Shown piece after piece: positions 8,709 through 16,925 of a DNA stretch of 64,000 bases. How positions within the stretch are numbered: position 1 is the first letter of the stretch; each line of letters begins with the position of its first letter. Position numbers and translations under genes: made by a program. Source of the DNA: Lachnospiraceae bacterium (GTDB lineage Bacteria > Bacillota > Clostridia > Lachnospirales > Lachnospiraceae); contig JAFLSY010000006.1 in NCBI GenBank assembly GCA_022510745.1, forward strand, positions 1-64,000. Direction: 5' to 3'. The notes under the pieces were generated by a model, which saw only the letters and a program-made list of their open reading frames with translations, did no database searches and had not been told where the DNA came from.

Positions 8709-10889
8709 ATGGAAAAGAATTATAAGGATCTGGGTTTTACTCCTGACCAGGCCGCAGAGATTGAAGAAGGCCTGAATATGAATATTGATGTTTCTCCTTA
8801 TGCCAAAAAGGAATTTCTGGCTATTCAAATGCGCCAGATCCGTATGGGCATTATGGAGGATCTTCCTGTCTGGATTTATGCCAAAACGGACTATGACTGG
8901 TTTCAAATGGAAGAAATCAGAAAGGGACTTAAGGATAAGCTGGATGTGAACATCTATGCCGATCCTGCGCTTCCCTATGACAAGATGCGCCAGATCCGTA
9001 AAGGGCTGAAAGCCGGTATCAGCTTGATAGAGTATAAGCGTTTTGACGCCGGTATTCTGAGGCAGCTGCGAAAGGCATTATTGTCAAGGATAAATCTGGT
9101 AGAATATATCAATGCCGGTTATGTGACGGAGCAGTTGGAACAGATTCGGCTGGCTCTGGAGGCGGGCATAAATATAAAGCCTTATGTAAACAAGGGCTTT
9201 AGAGGCGTTTCCATACGGGAAATTTTTTACGGTCTGGAGAAGGGACTGGATGTATCCATCTATGCAAAAGTGGAGTACAGCTGGCAGCAGATGCGCGAAA
9301 TCCGTCTGGGTATGGAAAAGCGTCTGGATGTGGAATACTATATCAATCCGCTGTATGAGTGGCAGCAGATGCGCCAGATCCGGCTCGGTATGGAGGAGGA
9401 TCTGGATATATCCGCATACCGTAGTTTTATGTATACGGCCAGGGAAATGGAGGGAAAACGTACTGAACAGCTGAAGGCCAGGGGTAAATTGCCGACAGCG
9501 GAACAGGAACCCGCCAGAGTCGAGGAGGTAACCGAGTCCGTATTGATTTCCGCCGTTAGTATCAGCAGCGACGGAATGGAAGCATATATCACGGTTAAGG
9601 AAAAGGCGAAAAAGCTAAGCAGGGAGGATATCATACAGGCGCTGGTCAAGCAGGGAATTGCTTTTGGTATTCTGGAGAATGGCATTGAAAGGATTTTAAA
9701 GGGTGATTATACCACCGAACCCATGTTGATAGCGAAAGGAAAGAAGCCTGCTAAGGGAAAGGACGGGTGGTATGAATACTTCTTCAGAAAGGAAGTGGCA
9801 GGTACCCACAAGCGTATGCCTGACGACAAAACAGACTGCAAAAATATAGAGTGGTTTGAATGTGTGGAAGAGGGGCAGAAACTGGCGTACTACCATGAAG
9901 CGGAATACGGTCCCGATGGGCATACGGTAACCGGAGAGTCTATCAAAGGAAACAAGGGTCGTGAGTTGAGTGTGCTGACCGGAAAGGGATTTGTTTTACT
10001 GCCGGATCAGAGAACCTACCTGGCGGCATTGGATGGTAAGGTGGATTTGATCGATGAGAGACTGGAAGTCGGCAGGCTTTTAGTCGTAGAAAATGCGTCT
10101 ACCGTAGGCGGTAATATCAATTTTGACGGTAGTATCTATATAAAAGGCAATGTAGGAACGGGCGTGACCATAAATGCCACAGAAGATATTGTGATAGACG
10201 GTCTGGTAGAGGCTGCAATCATACAGTGCGACGGCAATCTTTTGTTGCGGCGTGGAGCCAATACTGCGGGCAATGGATATATTAAAGCGGGTAAAGGTAT
10301 CTGCGCAAAATATTTGGAGGCTGTTTCCGTATTTGCACGTGAGGATGTGTGGGTCAATTCCTGTTTAAACTGCAAAATCTTTACGGAAGGAAAGATGATG
10401 GTCTGGGGCCCCGGAGGAACTTTGGCCGGTGGAGAAGTCTGTGCGGTCAGAGGGTTAGAGACCATGCATCTGGGCAATAGAGTAAGTCTTCTCACGGAAG
10501 TTAAAGTCGGTACTACCGAGGAATCCGGCAAAAACCTGGAAGAAGCGGAAGAAAAAATTCAGGAAGTGCATCGGGAACTAAGCCTCTTGGGCAGCTCCTA
10601 TATGGATATGAGAAAGAAATACTCCCCTGAGGTCCGCAATACCATGAAGGTCTATCTGAAACTGGAAAGTGCCATCTATACAAAGGAAAAAGAGCTGGAA
10701 AAACTTTATGGATTGAAAAAACACATAGAAGAGGATATAGAAAGCAGCAAAGAGGTATGCATTTTTGTCAAAGGAACGCTCTATGAGGGTGTGTCTGCCG
10801 AAATTAACGGAAAAAGATGGGTGCCGCAAACAATGGAAAATGTTACCGCAAAATGTGTAAACAAAAAAGTTGAGGTATATGCTAATTAA
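8709..10889 (+). CDS. FapA (DUF342) family protein with nine N-terminal repeats
   Basis: 726 aa. The C-terminal part (about 280-726) fits the DUF342/FapA family: a Gly-rich beta-helix-like core (GNINFDGSIYIKGNVGTGV) followed by a coiled coil at about 605-680. The first 250 residues are different: about nine units of 24-26 residues with the pattern Y-x3-QM-x-(Q/E)IR-x-G(L/M)-x4-(L)DV-x2-YA. Such units probably form an alpha-solenoid for protein contact. FapA proteins of vibrios are polar-location and signalling factors, but the family role here is unknown. Placement between Hpt and HD-GYP genes, and no signal peptide, suggest a cytoplasmic scaffold or effector of this relay. That role is inferred. 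Confidence 0.85.
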   Translation: MEKNYKDLGFTPDQAAEIEEGLNMNIDVSPYAKKEFLAIQMRQIRMGIMEDLPVWIYAKTDYDWFQMEEIRKGLKDKLDVNIYADPALPYDKMRQIRKGLKAGISLIEYKRFDAGILRQLRKALLSRINLVEYINAGYVTEQLEQIRLALEAGINIKPYVNKGFRGVSIREIFYGLEKGLDVSIYAKVEYSWQQMREIRLGMEKRLDVEYYINPLYEWQQMRQIRLGMEEDLDISAYRSFMYTAREMEGKRTEQLKARGKLPTAEQEPARVEEVTESVLISAVSISSDGMEAYITVKEKAKKLSREDIIQALVKQGIAFGILENGIERILKGDYTTEPMLIAKGKKPAKGKDGWYEYFFRKEVAGTHKRMPDDKTDCKNIEWFECVEEGQKLAYYHEAEYGPDGHTVTGESIKGNKGRELSVLTGKGFVLLPDQRTYLAALDGKVDLIDERLEVGRLLVVENASTVGGNINFDGSIYIKGNVGTGVTINATEDIVIDGLVEAAIIQCDGNLLLRRGANTAGNGYIKAGKGICAKYLEAVSVFAREDVWVNSCLNCKIFTEGKMMVWGPGGTLAGGEVCAVRGLETMHLGNRVSLLTEVKVGTTEESGKNLEEAEEKIQEVHRELSLLGSSYMDMRKKYSPEVRNTMKVYLKLESAIYTKEKELEKLYGLKKHIEEDIESSKEVCIFVKGTLYEGVSAEINGKRWVPQTMENVTAKCVNKKVEVYAN

Positions 10890-10922
10890 AGCAGTTTCAT
10901 CATGTTATAGGAGAGGAAGGCT

Positions 10923-12014
10923 ATGAAAAAAGTACTTATCGTTGACGACAAGGAATTGAATCGAGAGATGCTCACCGATATTCTGGAAAAGGATTACGGG
11001 ATACTGGAAGCGGAAAACGGAAAACAGGCGCTGGAAATGATTGAATCTCATTTAAGTGAACTGGCTGTAATTCTGTTGGATCTGGTAATGCCGGAGATGG
11101 GAGGTCTGGAAGTACTTGATGTTTTGCAGAAAAAAGGCTGGATGAAAAAGGTGCCGGTACTGATCATCAGCGGAGAGCAGTCATTGCAGGTAGAGAAGGA
11201 GTGTTTTGCGTTGGGGGTTTCCGATTTTATCCGCAAGCCCTTTGATGATACATTGGTTCAGCGAAGAGTACACAATGTCGCAGAATTGTTCGTCTATAAA
11301 AATTCTCTGGAGGAAAAGGTGGAGGAACAGACCCAAACCTTAAAGAAACAGTATCAGATTCTGAAATTCCAGGCGGCCAAGCTGCAGAAGAGCAATACCA
11401 ATATCATTGATATTCTGGGTAACGTGGTGGAATCCAGAAATTTAGAGAGCGGAGAGCATGTCAAACGCGTAAAGGGTTATACGGAGATACTGGCAAAAGA
11501 AATGATGAAGGATTATCCGGAATATGGGCTTACGGATAAGAAAATTGATGTCATCGTCTCTGCAAGCGCACTGCATGATATCGGCAAGATTGCCATACCT
11601 GATAATATTCTCTTAAAACCCGGAAAACTGACGGATGATGAATATGAATATATGAAGTCCCATACCACGAGGGGCTGTGAAATCCTGAACAATATCAAAG
11701 ATGTGTGGGATCAGGAATATGAGGAGGCCTGCTACGAGATTTGCAGACATCACCATGAGAGATATGACGGCCGCGGTTATCCCGATAGATTAAAGGGGGA
11801 TGATATTCCTATTTCCGCACAGTTGGTTTCTATTGCGGACGTTTATGACGCGCTGGTAAATGAGAGAGTTTATAAGAGTGCCTACAGCAAGGATCAGGCA
11901 TTCTCTATGATTGTAAACGGTGAATGCGGCCTCTTTTCACCCAAGCTGTTGGAGTGCTTCCGAAACTGTAAAAAGCAATTTGAGGAATTGACAGACAGTC
12001 AAAAGAATAATTGA
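10923..12014 (+). CDS. Response regulator with HD-GYP phosphodiesterase domain
   Basis: 363 aa, receiver plus c-di-GMP phosphodiesterase. The receiver (1-120) has phospho-acceptor D53 in ILLDLVMPE and the conserved K105. A coiled linker covers about 125-160. The HD-GYP domain (about 160-355) has the HD pair H218-D219, HHH at 276-278 and GYP at 285-287 with the following DRLKGDDIP loop, so the metal-binding residues look complete. It is the last gene of the relay operon and its most likely output: lowering c-di-GMP on phosphorylation. AGGAGAGGAAGG-type ribosome site upstream. A promoter for rubrerythrin overlaps its stop codon. Confidence 0.9.
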   Translation: MKKVLIVDDKELNREMLTDILEKDYGILEAENGKQALEMIESHLSELAVILLDLVMPEMGGLEVLDVLQKKGWMKKVPVLIISGEQSLQVEKECFALGVSDFIRKPFDDTLVQRRVHNVAELFVYKNSLEEKVEEQTQTLKKQYQILKFQAAKLQKSNTNIIDILGNVVESRNLESGEHVKRVKGYTEILAKEMMKDYPEYGLTDKKIDVIVSASALHDIGKIAIPDNILLKPGKLTDDEYEYMKSHTTRGCEILNNIKDVWDQEYEEACYEICRHHHERYDGRGYPDRLKGDDIPISAQLVSIADVYDALVNERVYKSAYSKDQAFSMIVNGECGLFSPKLLECFRNCKKQFEELTDSQKNN

Positions 12015-12039
12015 AGAATCATTGGTCTTGTGATATAAT
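12011..12039 (+). promoter_or_regulatory. Promoter of the reverse rubrerythrin gene
   Basis: TTGAAG (12011-12016), a 17-base spacer and a perfect TATAAT (12034-12039). It overlaps the stop codon of the HD-GYP gene and gives a short leader of about 35 bases before the AGGAGG of the rubrerythrin gene. No PerR-type box was recognised. Confidence 0.75.
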
Positions 12040-12081
12040 CAAGCTAGTCTTAAAAAATATAAATTTTAGGAGGATATCAGT

Positions 12082-12621
12082 ATGAAATATGTATGTCAGG
12101 TATGCGGTTATGTGCATGAAGGAGATGCTGCTCCTGCAGAATGTCCTATCTGCCATGCTCCTGCAGAAAAGTTCACAGCACAGTCCGGTGAAAGAACTTG
12201 GGCAGCAGAGCATGTAGTAGGCGTGGCACAGGGAGTTCCTGAGGACATCTTAGCAGATCTTCGTGCAAACTTTGAGGGTGAATGCAGCGAGGTAGGTATG
12301 TATCTTGCTATGGCAAGAGTTGCGCATAGAGAAGGTTATCCTGAAATCGGTATGTATTGGGAGAAAGCTGCTTTTGAAGAAGCAGAGCATGCTGCTAAGT
12401 TTGCAGAGCTGTTAGGTGAAGTTGTGACCGACTCTACCAAGAAGAATCTGGAGATGAGAGTTGCTGCAGAGAACGGCGCTACCGCCGGCAAGACTGACTT
12501 GGCTAAACGCGCTAAGGCTCTGAATCTGGATGCAATCCATGATACCGTACATGAAATGGCTCGCGACGAAGCTCGTCACGGAAAAGCATTCGAAGGTCTC
12601 TTAAAGAGATATTTTAGCTAA
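12082..12621 (+). CDS. Reverse rubrerythrin (NADH peroxidase type)
   Basis: 179 aa, with the domains in reversed order compared with classical rubrerythrin. The N-terminal rubredoxin-like centre uses C5, C8, C21 and C24. A ferritin-like di-iron domain fills about 50-179, with the ligand motifs [17 protein letters not shown] and DEARHGKAF. Such proteins reduce hydrogen peroxide, and sometimes oxygen, in anaerobes using NADH through rubredoxin reductases. It has its own strong promoter and a terminator directly after it, so it is probably monocistronic and highly expressed. A hemerythrin gene follows, consistent with an oxygen-handling pair. Confidence 0.92.
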   Translation: MKYVCQVCGYVHEGDAAPAECPICHAPAEKFTAQSGERTWAAEHVVGVAQGVPEDILADLRANFEGECSEVGMYLAMARVAHREGYPEIGMYWEKAAFEEAEHAAKFAELLGEVVTDSTKKNLEMRVAAENGATAGKTDLAKRAKALNLDAIHDTVHEMARDEARHGKAFEGLLKRYFS

Positions 12622-12646
12622 TTCATATCTGAAAACTAAGGATGGG

Positions 12647-12681
12647 AAAGGCGAAGAAAGTATTTTTTTCGCCTTTTCTTT
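12647..12681 (+). terminator. Rho-independent terminator after rubrerythrin
   Basis: AAAGGCGAA (12647-12655) pairs perfectly with TTCGCCTTT (12669-12677), followed by a T-rich tail. It lies inside the longer open frame of the hemerythrin gene, which supports the shorter start at 12777. Confidence 0.8.
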
Positions 12682-12776
12682 ATATAATGCCATGTAACCC
12701 TATGGTGAAGAATGCAGTCGAGGCAGAACTGCAGCCTCTGGCAGAGGTTTTGCAGAAGGCATGGAGGAGGGCGAAT

Positions 12777-13592
12777 ATGTTTGAATTTTCAGAGGATTAC
12801 AAAGTCGGCATTGAGTTGATCGACAAGGAGCACGAGGGGCTTTTTAATCTGCTTAACTCTGCAATTCTTTCACTGGATCAGAGAAGCGCAACGCCCTGCG
12901 AGATAGCAGCGGATTTTTTGGAAAATCTGAAAACCTATGCAATCGAACATTTTACTCACGAGGAAGCCTATATGAAAAAGATCGGTGACGGTGAACTTGC
13001 CAGACAGCAGGAGGAACATGCGGATTTTGCAGCGTCACTGGAGCATTTTTATGCGGATGAGCACACAAGAGAATCTGATGTAAGAGAACTGATCAACTAT
13101 GTGGTAAAATGGCTTTTTTCGCATATTCTGGCCAGTGATATGATGATTGGCAAGGTACATACCGGCATTACCGCGGATGAAATTATTTTTTCTGAAGAAT
13201 ACATGACTTATATAGATTTTGTGGATGAAGAGCACCGCATATTGTTCGAGATCATCAAAGAAACCAACGATTTGGTCACGGACAATATCATGTATGATGA
13301 ATATGACGAAATTATAGCAGTTCTGGATAAACTGAAAAAATTTGCGAAGACTCATTTTGAACATGAAGAAGCATATATGGAGAAGATAGGCTATCCTAAA
13401 TTGGATGTGCAGAAAATGGCGCACCATGCGTTCGTTGAAAAGCTGTCGCATCTTGATTTAGTGCATACAAAGACAATAGACGAGGGCCAGCAGAAATATT
13501 TAAGTGATATCGTAGAATACCTGCTGGGTTGGCTTACTTTGCACATTAAGGATATGGATCGCCAGATTGGCGAGTGGGAGAGAGGAAAATGA
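12777..13592 (+). CDS. Tandem bacteriohemerythrin
   Basis: 271 aa with two hemerythrin domains in one chain. Domain 1 (about 1-130) has the ligand motifs IDKEHEGLF, HFTHEEAYM, EEHADF and HILASD. Domain 2 (about 135-270) repeats them as VDEEHRILF, HFEHEEAYM, AHHAFV and HIKDMD. Each can hold a di-iron site that binds oxygen reversibly. Most bacterial hemerythrins are single-domain, so the duplication is mildly unusual. The open frame extends back to 12642, but that region holds the upstream terminator. The ATG at 12777 follows GGAGGAGG. It ends in an ATGA overlap with the phosphatase gene. Confidence 0.88.
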   Translation: MFEFSEDYKVGIELIDKEHEGLFNLLNSAILSLDQRSATPCEIAADFLENLKTYAIEHFTHEEAYMKKIGDGELARQQEEHADFAASLEHFYADEHTRESDVRELINYVVKWLFSHILASDMMIGKVHTGITADEIIFSEEYMTYIDFVDEEHRILFEIIKETNDLVTDNIMYDEYDEIIAVLDKLKKFAKTHFEHEEAYMEKIGYPKLDVQKMAHHAFVEKLSHLDLVHTKTIDEGQQKYLSDIVEYLLGWLTLHIKDMDRQIGEWERGK

Positions 13593-14251
13593 TCATCTAT
13601 CTGATGCGGCATGGAGAAACCGATTGGAATAAGAGGGGCTGTTTTCAAGGACAGATGGACGTGCCGTTGAATGATTATGGCAGGGAACTGGCAGAAATCA
13701 CTGCCGAGGCTTTAAAAGATGTGCAATTTGAAGCAGCTTTCTGTTCGCCGCTGATTCGGGCTGTGGAAACAGCAAATATTATGCTAAAGGGGCAGCGGAC
13801 AGCGGAACAGCCTCAAAGGTGTGAGAAGCAGATTTCTCAGGAGAAACCAAAGGTTCCCCTTATAACGGACGAACGGCTGAAGGAAATCAATTTTGGTATT
13901 AAGGAGGGCAGTAATATTGCCCAGATGCGTTCTGACCCCACGGAACCCTTATATTATCTGTTGAATGATCCGAAAAATTATGTTCCGCCGGAGGGTGCGG
14001 AATCCTTGGAAGAAGTCTATAAAAGAAGCGCTTCTTTTATGGAGGAGAAAATACGGCCCTTAGAAAAGCAGTATGAAACCATACTGATCGTGGCTCATGG
14101 CGTCATGAACCGCAGTATCATAAATCCTATAGCAGGTATTCCCATGGAGGATTTCTGGTCAGTCAAGATGCTCAATTGCACGGTCGCCGTCCTCTCCTTA
14201 CAGGACGGAAAATTTCAGGTGGTGGAAAAGGGCAGGACTTATTACGAGTAA
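13589..14251 (+). CDS. Histidine phosphatase family protein (phosphoglycerate mutase-like)
   Basis: 220 aa. The N-terminal LMRHGETDWN holds the phospho-accepting histidine of the histidine phosphatase superfamily. FCSPLIRAVETA and the second catalytic histidine in IVAHGVMNR follow in the expected order. The middle has a short insertion (about 70-92) not typical of the smallest members. Substrate could be a phosphosugar, a nucleotide such as an alpha-ribazole phosphate, or another phosphomonoester; the sequence does not decide. The ATG overlaps the hemerythrin stop (ATGA), so translation is probably coupled. An in-frame GTG at 13574 is a less likely start. Confidence 0.85.
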   Translation: MIIYLMRHGETDWNKRGCFQGQMDVPLNDYGRELAEITAEALKDVQFEAAFCSPLIRAVETANIMLKGQRTAEQPQRCEKQISQEKPKVPLITDERLKEINFGIKEGSNIAQMRSDPTEPLYYLLNDPKNYVPPEGAESLEEVYKRSASFMEEKIRPLEKQYETILIVAHGVMNRSIINPIAGIPMEDFWSVKMLNCTVAVLSLQDGKFQVVEKGRTYYE

Positions 14252-14301
14252 TAATGTTTTAGTTAAAATAAAGTTATACTTGCCAATGGCAGAACAACAT
14301 G

Positions 14302-14338
14302 ATAGTATACAATGTGAACTGTTCACATTGTATACTAT
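14302..14338. promoter_or_regulatory. Perfect 18-bp inverted repeat upstream of marR
   Basis: ATAGTATACAATGTGAAC (14302-14319), one T, then its exact reverse complement (14321-14338). It lies 50 bases before the MarR gene. MarR proteins bind palindromes of this kind, so autoregulation is likely. A TATACT element lies within the right arm and TATACA in the left, so it may overlap a promoter. The T-run after it means that it could also terminate the upstream transcript. Confidence 0.75.
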
Positions 14339-14388
14339 TTTTGCGTAAAGGCTTAAAACAGGTTTCAATAAGAAAGGCAGGATACTAT

Positions 14389-14817
14389 ATGGAGAATCTG
14401 GATGAAAGACTGTTGTCCGCATGGCTGCAGCTATCCGTTCAAATCATCAACGAGAGAGTGGTTTCAGACATGCCCTTTAATGAGGCTCTCGTCTGTAATC
14501 TTTTAAGCAAGGATGAACATAGCCGGCTGACGGCTACCGACCTATGTGAACAGACTAAGATTCTGAAATCTCAGATGAACAGGATACTGAATAGCCTGGA
14601 GGAACAAGGACTGATATACAGAGAACGTTCAACCGTGGATAAAAGGCAGATTTATGTTACGCTGAACAGGAAGAAAAATAGTTTGTATGAAAAGGAACAT
14701 ACAAAGAATCTGCAGGTTGTCAATGCGATCATTGAAAAGTTCGGAAAAGAAAAAACGGAGAGCCTGATTGAAGATTTGGAAGTGATTTCCGCAATTACAG
14801 AGGAGGTTTTTTCATGA
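14389..14817 (+). CDS. MarR family transcriptional regulator
   Basis: 142 aa winged-helix regulator. The pattern LTATDLCEQTKILKSQMNR, then LEEQGLIYRERSTVDKRQIYV, is the recognition helix and wing of the MarR family. An open frame reaches back to 14299 through the palindrome, but AAGAAAGGCAGG before the ATG at 14389 and normal family length favour the shorter start. The stop overlaps the DegV start by ATGA. The operon MarR-DegV-alcohol dehydrogenase suggests control of lipid or aldehyde metabolism; the ligand is unknown. It probably represses its own operon through the palindrome upstream. Confidence 0.87.
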   Translation: MENLDERLLSAWLQLSVQIINERVVSDMPFNEALVCNLLSKDEHSRLTATDLCEQTKILKSQMNRILNSLEEQGLIYRERSTVDKRQIYVTLNRKKNSLYEKEHTKNLQVVNAIIEKFGKEKTESLIEDLEVISAITEEVFS

Positions 14818-15659
14818 TACGGTTTTTGGTGGACACCAGTTCCGACTATCTGCCGGAGGAGATGGAGAAAAAAGGGATTGAATTTGTACCTCTGCAATTA
14901 TCGATTGGAGAGAAGAATTATTTAGACGGCGTGGATATAAGCAGGGAGGAATTCTTCCGGCTGTTGATAGAGGATGAGGTTTTTCCTAAGACTTCCCAGC
15001 CCTCCGCCGTTGCTTTTCAGGAAATTTTTGAGGACGTGAAGAAAAAGGGAGATGAAATGATCTGTATTCCGATCTCATCCACCTTAAGCGGGACTTTTCA
15101 GAGTGCGATGGTAGCAAAGAAAATGGTGGACTATGAAAAGATATATCTGGTGGATTCCATGACCGCTACCTACGCCATCAAGATACTGACAGATCACGCC
15201 TGTAAAATGCGGGAGGAAGGAAAATCCGCACAGGAAATCGTACAGGTGCTGGAAACCTTAAAGAAGCGAATACGGATAGAATTTGTGGTGGATACGCTGG
15301 AATACCTCTATCGCGGCGGCAGACTGAGTAAGGCGGCGGCAACACTGGGTACTCTGGCCAATATCAAGCCAGTGTTAGGACTGGACGGAGAGGGCATTAT
15401 AAAGGTAGAAGAGAAATGCCTGGGGCTTCCCAGAGCTTATAAAGCCATTATACATAAATTGCAGCGGGTACGCCCCGATACCGCATTCCCGATTTATACC
15501 CTTTATTCATACGGTACGGAGAATACAGAAAATCTGGAAAAAGCCTTGAGGCAAGCTGAAATCCCCATAACGGAGAGACTGCAGATAGGCGCCACCATCG
15601 GCACCCATATCGGACCGGGTGCGGCAGGACTTATCTATATTGCGGAGGAAACAGAATGA
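14814..15659 (+). CDS. DegV family fatty-acid-binding protein
   Basis: 281 aa. DegV/FakB proteins bind a single fatty acid and present it to the kinase FakA for phosphorylation. The start IRFLVDTSSDYLPEE, the CIPISSTLSGTFQSA loop with its Ser/Thr fatty-acid head-group contacts, and the EYLYRGGRLSKAAA segment are diagnostic. It overlaps both neighbours by ATGA, so the three genes are one transcript. The fatty-acid link makes the following alcohol dehydrogenase and aldehyde dehydrogenase plausible partners in long-chain aldehyde or alcohol handling; that link is inferred. Confidence 0.9.
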   Translation: MIRFLVDTSSDYLPEEMEKKGIEFVPLQLSIGEKNYLDGVDISREEFFRLLIEDEVFPKTSQPSAVAFQEIFEDVKKKGDEMICIPISSTLSGTFQSAMVAKKMVDYEKIYLVDSMTATYAIKILTDHACKMREEGKSAQEIVQVLETLKKRIRIEFVVDTLEYLYRGGRLSKAAATLGTLANIKPVLGLDGEGIIKVEEKCLGLPRAYKAIIHKLQRVRPDTAFPIYTLYSYGTENTENLEKALRQAEIPITERLQIGATIGTHIGPGAAGLIYIAEETE

Positions 15660-16864
15660 ACCCTATTAAGAAAATATATTGCAGAGTATTTCAGATTTGT
15701 TTTCGGGCGGCGCTGCCCATTCTCCCCTATAGAGAGCCTAAAATATTGGAAAACATGAAGGCTTTGGCGGCGCTGCTAAAAGAGAAAGAAAAAAACAGTA
15801 TACTGATAGTCACTGACAAGGGGATTTCCGGGCTGGGGCTGCTTGAGGAACTGACAGAAGCTTTAAAAGAATCCGGCATTGCTTACCATGTTTATGATGA
15901 TACGGTGCCAAATCCGACGATTGACAATGTGGAGCAGGCCAGAGAACTGTACCTGCAAAAAGGCTGCGGTGCCATTATCGGTTTTGGAGGAGGTTCTTCC
16001 ATCGACTGTGCTAAGGTGGTGGGAGCCCGGATAGCAAAACCTGCAAAGCCGGTACATAAAATGCGGGGACTGTTGAAAATATGCAAAAAGCTTCCCATGC
16101 TGATCGCGATTCCCACCACGGCAGGAACGGGCAGCGAGACCACGCTGGCGGCAGTGATTACGGATGGGGACACTCACCATAAATATCCCATCAATGATTT
16201 TTCTCTCATTCCCGCTTATGCGGTATTGGACTATCAGGTAACGATAGGATTGCCCAAGCATCTGACCGCTACTACCGGTATGGATGCACTCACCCATGCG
16301 GTGGAAGCCTATATCGGCCGAAGTACTACAAAATTCACCCGCAGGATGGCGGAAGAAGCGGTTATACTGATTAAAGATAACTTAAAACATGCTTATGATA
16401 ACGGAGAGGATGCGGAGGCAAGAAAGCATATGCTTCGTGCGGCTTACTGTGCGGGCATTGCCTTTACCCGTTCCTATGTGGGCTATGTCCACGGCGTGGC
16501 CCATTCCCTTGGAGGGCAGTATGGGATTCCCCATGGACTGGCCAATGCGGTCATTCTACCCTATTTTTTGGAGGAGTACGGAAAAAGCTGTGAGAAGAAG
16601 TTGGGAAAATTGGCCCGTAGCTGCGGCATTGCAGAGGCAGGAGCATCGGATGAAAAAGCTTCTTCGGATTTCATTGCCTGGGTGAAGGCCATGAATCATT
16701 CCATGCAGATACCTAAGACTCTGGAAGGAATTCGGGAAGAAGATATCCCCAAAATGGCGGAGCATGCGGATAAGGAGAGCAATCCCCTCTATCCCGTACC
16801 TAAGCTGATGAATGCAAAAGAATTGGAAGGGATGTACAGGAAGGTTGCAGGAAATTTGGAATAA
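15656..16864 (+). CDS. Iron-containing alcohol dehydrogenase
   Basis: 402 aa, group III Fe-ADH. GFGGGSSIDCAKVV binds NAD(P), TTAGTGSETT follows, and the metal ligands sit in TGMDALTHAVEAY and GVAHSLGGQYGIPHG. It should interconvert an aldehyde or ketone and an alcohol. The N-terminal 30 residues (NPIKKIYCRVFQICFRAALP) are a short extension, common in clostridial members. ATGA overlap with degV. The aldehyde dehydrogenase gene starts 61 bases later; that gap contains a small TCCGG/CCGGA hairpin without a T-run, so both genes may be co-transcribed. Confidence 0.92.
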   Translation: MNPIKKIYCRVFQICFRAALPILPYREPKILENMKALAALLKEKEKNSILIVTDKGISGLGLLEELTEALKESGIAYHVYDDTVPNPTIDNVEQARELYLQKGCGAIIGFGGGSSIDCAKVVGARIAKPAKPVHKMRGLLKICKKLPMLIAIPTTAGTGSETTLAAVITDGDTHHKYPINDFSLIPAYAVLDYQVTIGLPKHLTATTGMDALTHAVEAYIGRSTTKFTRRMAEEAVILIKDNLKHAYDNGEDAEARKHMLRAAYCAGIAFTRSYVGYVHGVAHSLGGQYGIPHGLANAVILPYFLEEYGKSCEKKLGKLARSCGIAEAGASDEKASSDFIAWVKAMNHSMQIPKTLEGIREEDIPKMAEHADKESNPLYPVPKLMNAKELEGMYRKVAGNLE

Positions 16865-16925
16865 GCGGGTCCGGCAAACACCGGAAGTTTGTCATAAAGT
16901 TTGGAATGGGAAGGCATAAAAAGAG

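Noticed and set aside
12642..12776. N-terminal extension of the hemerythrin gene
   Set aside because: It would begin in the rubrerythrin terminator hairpin, and homology starts only at 12777.
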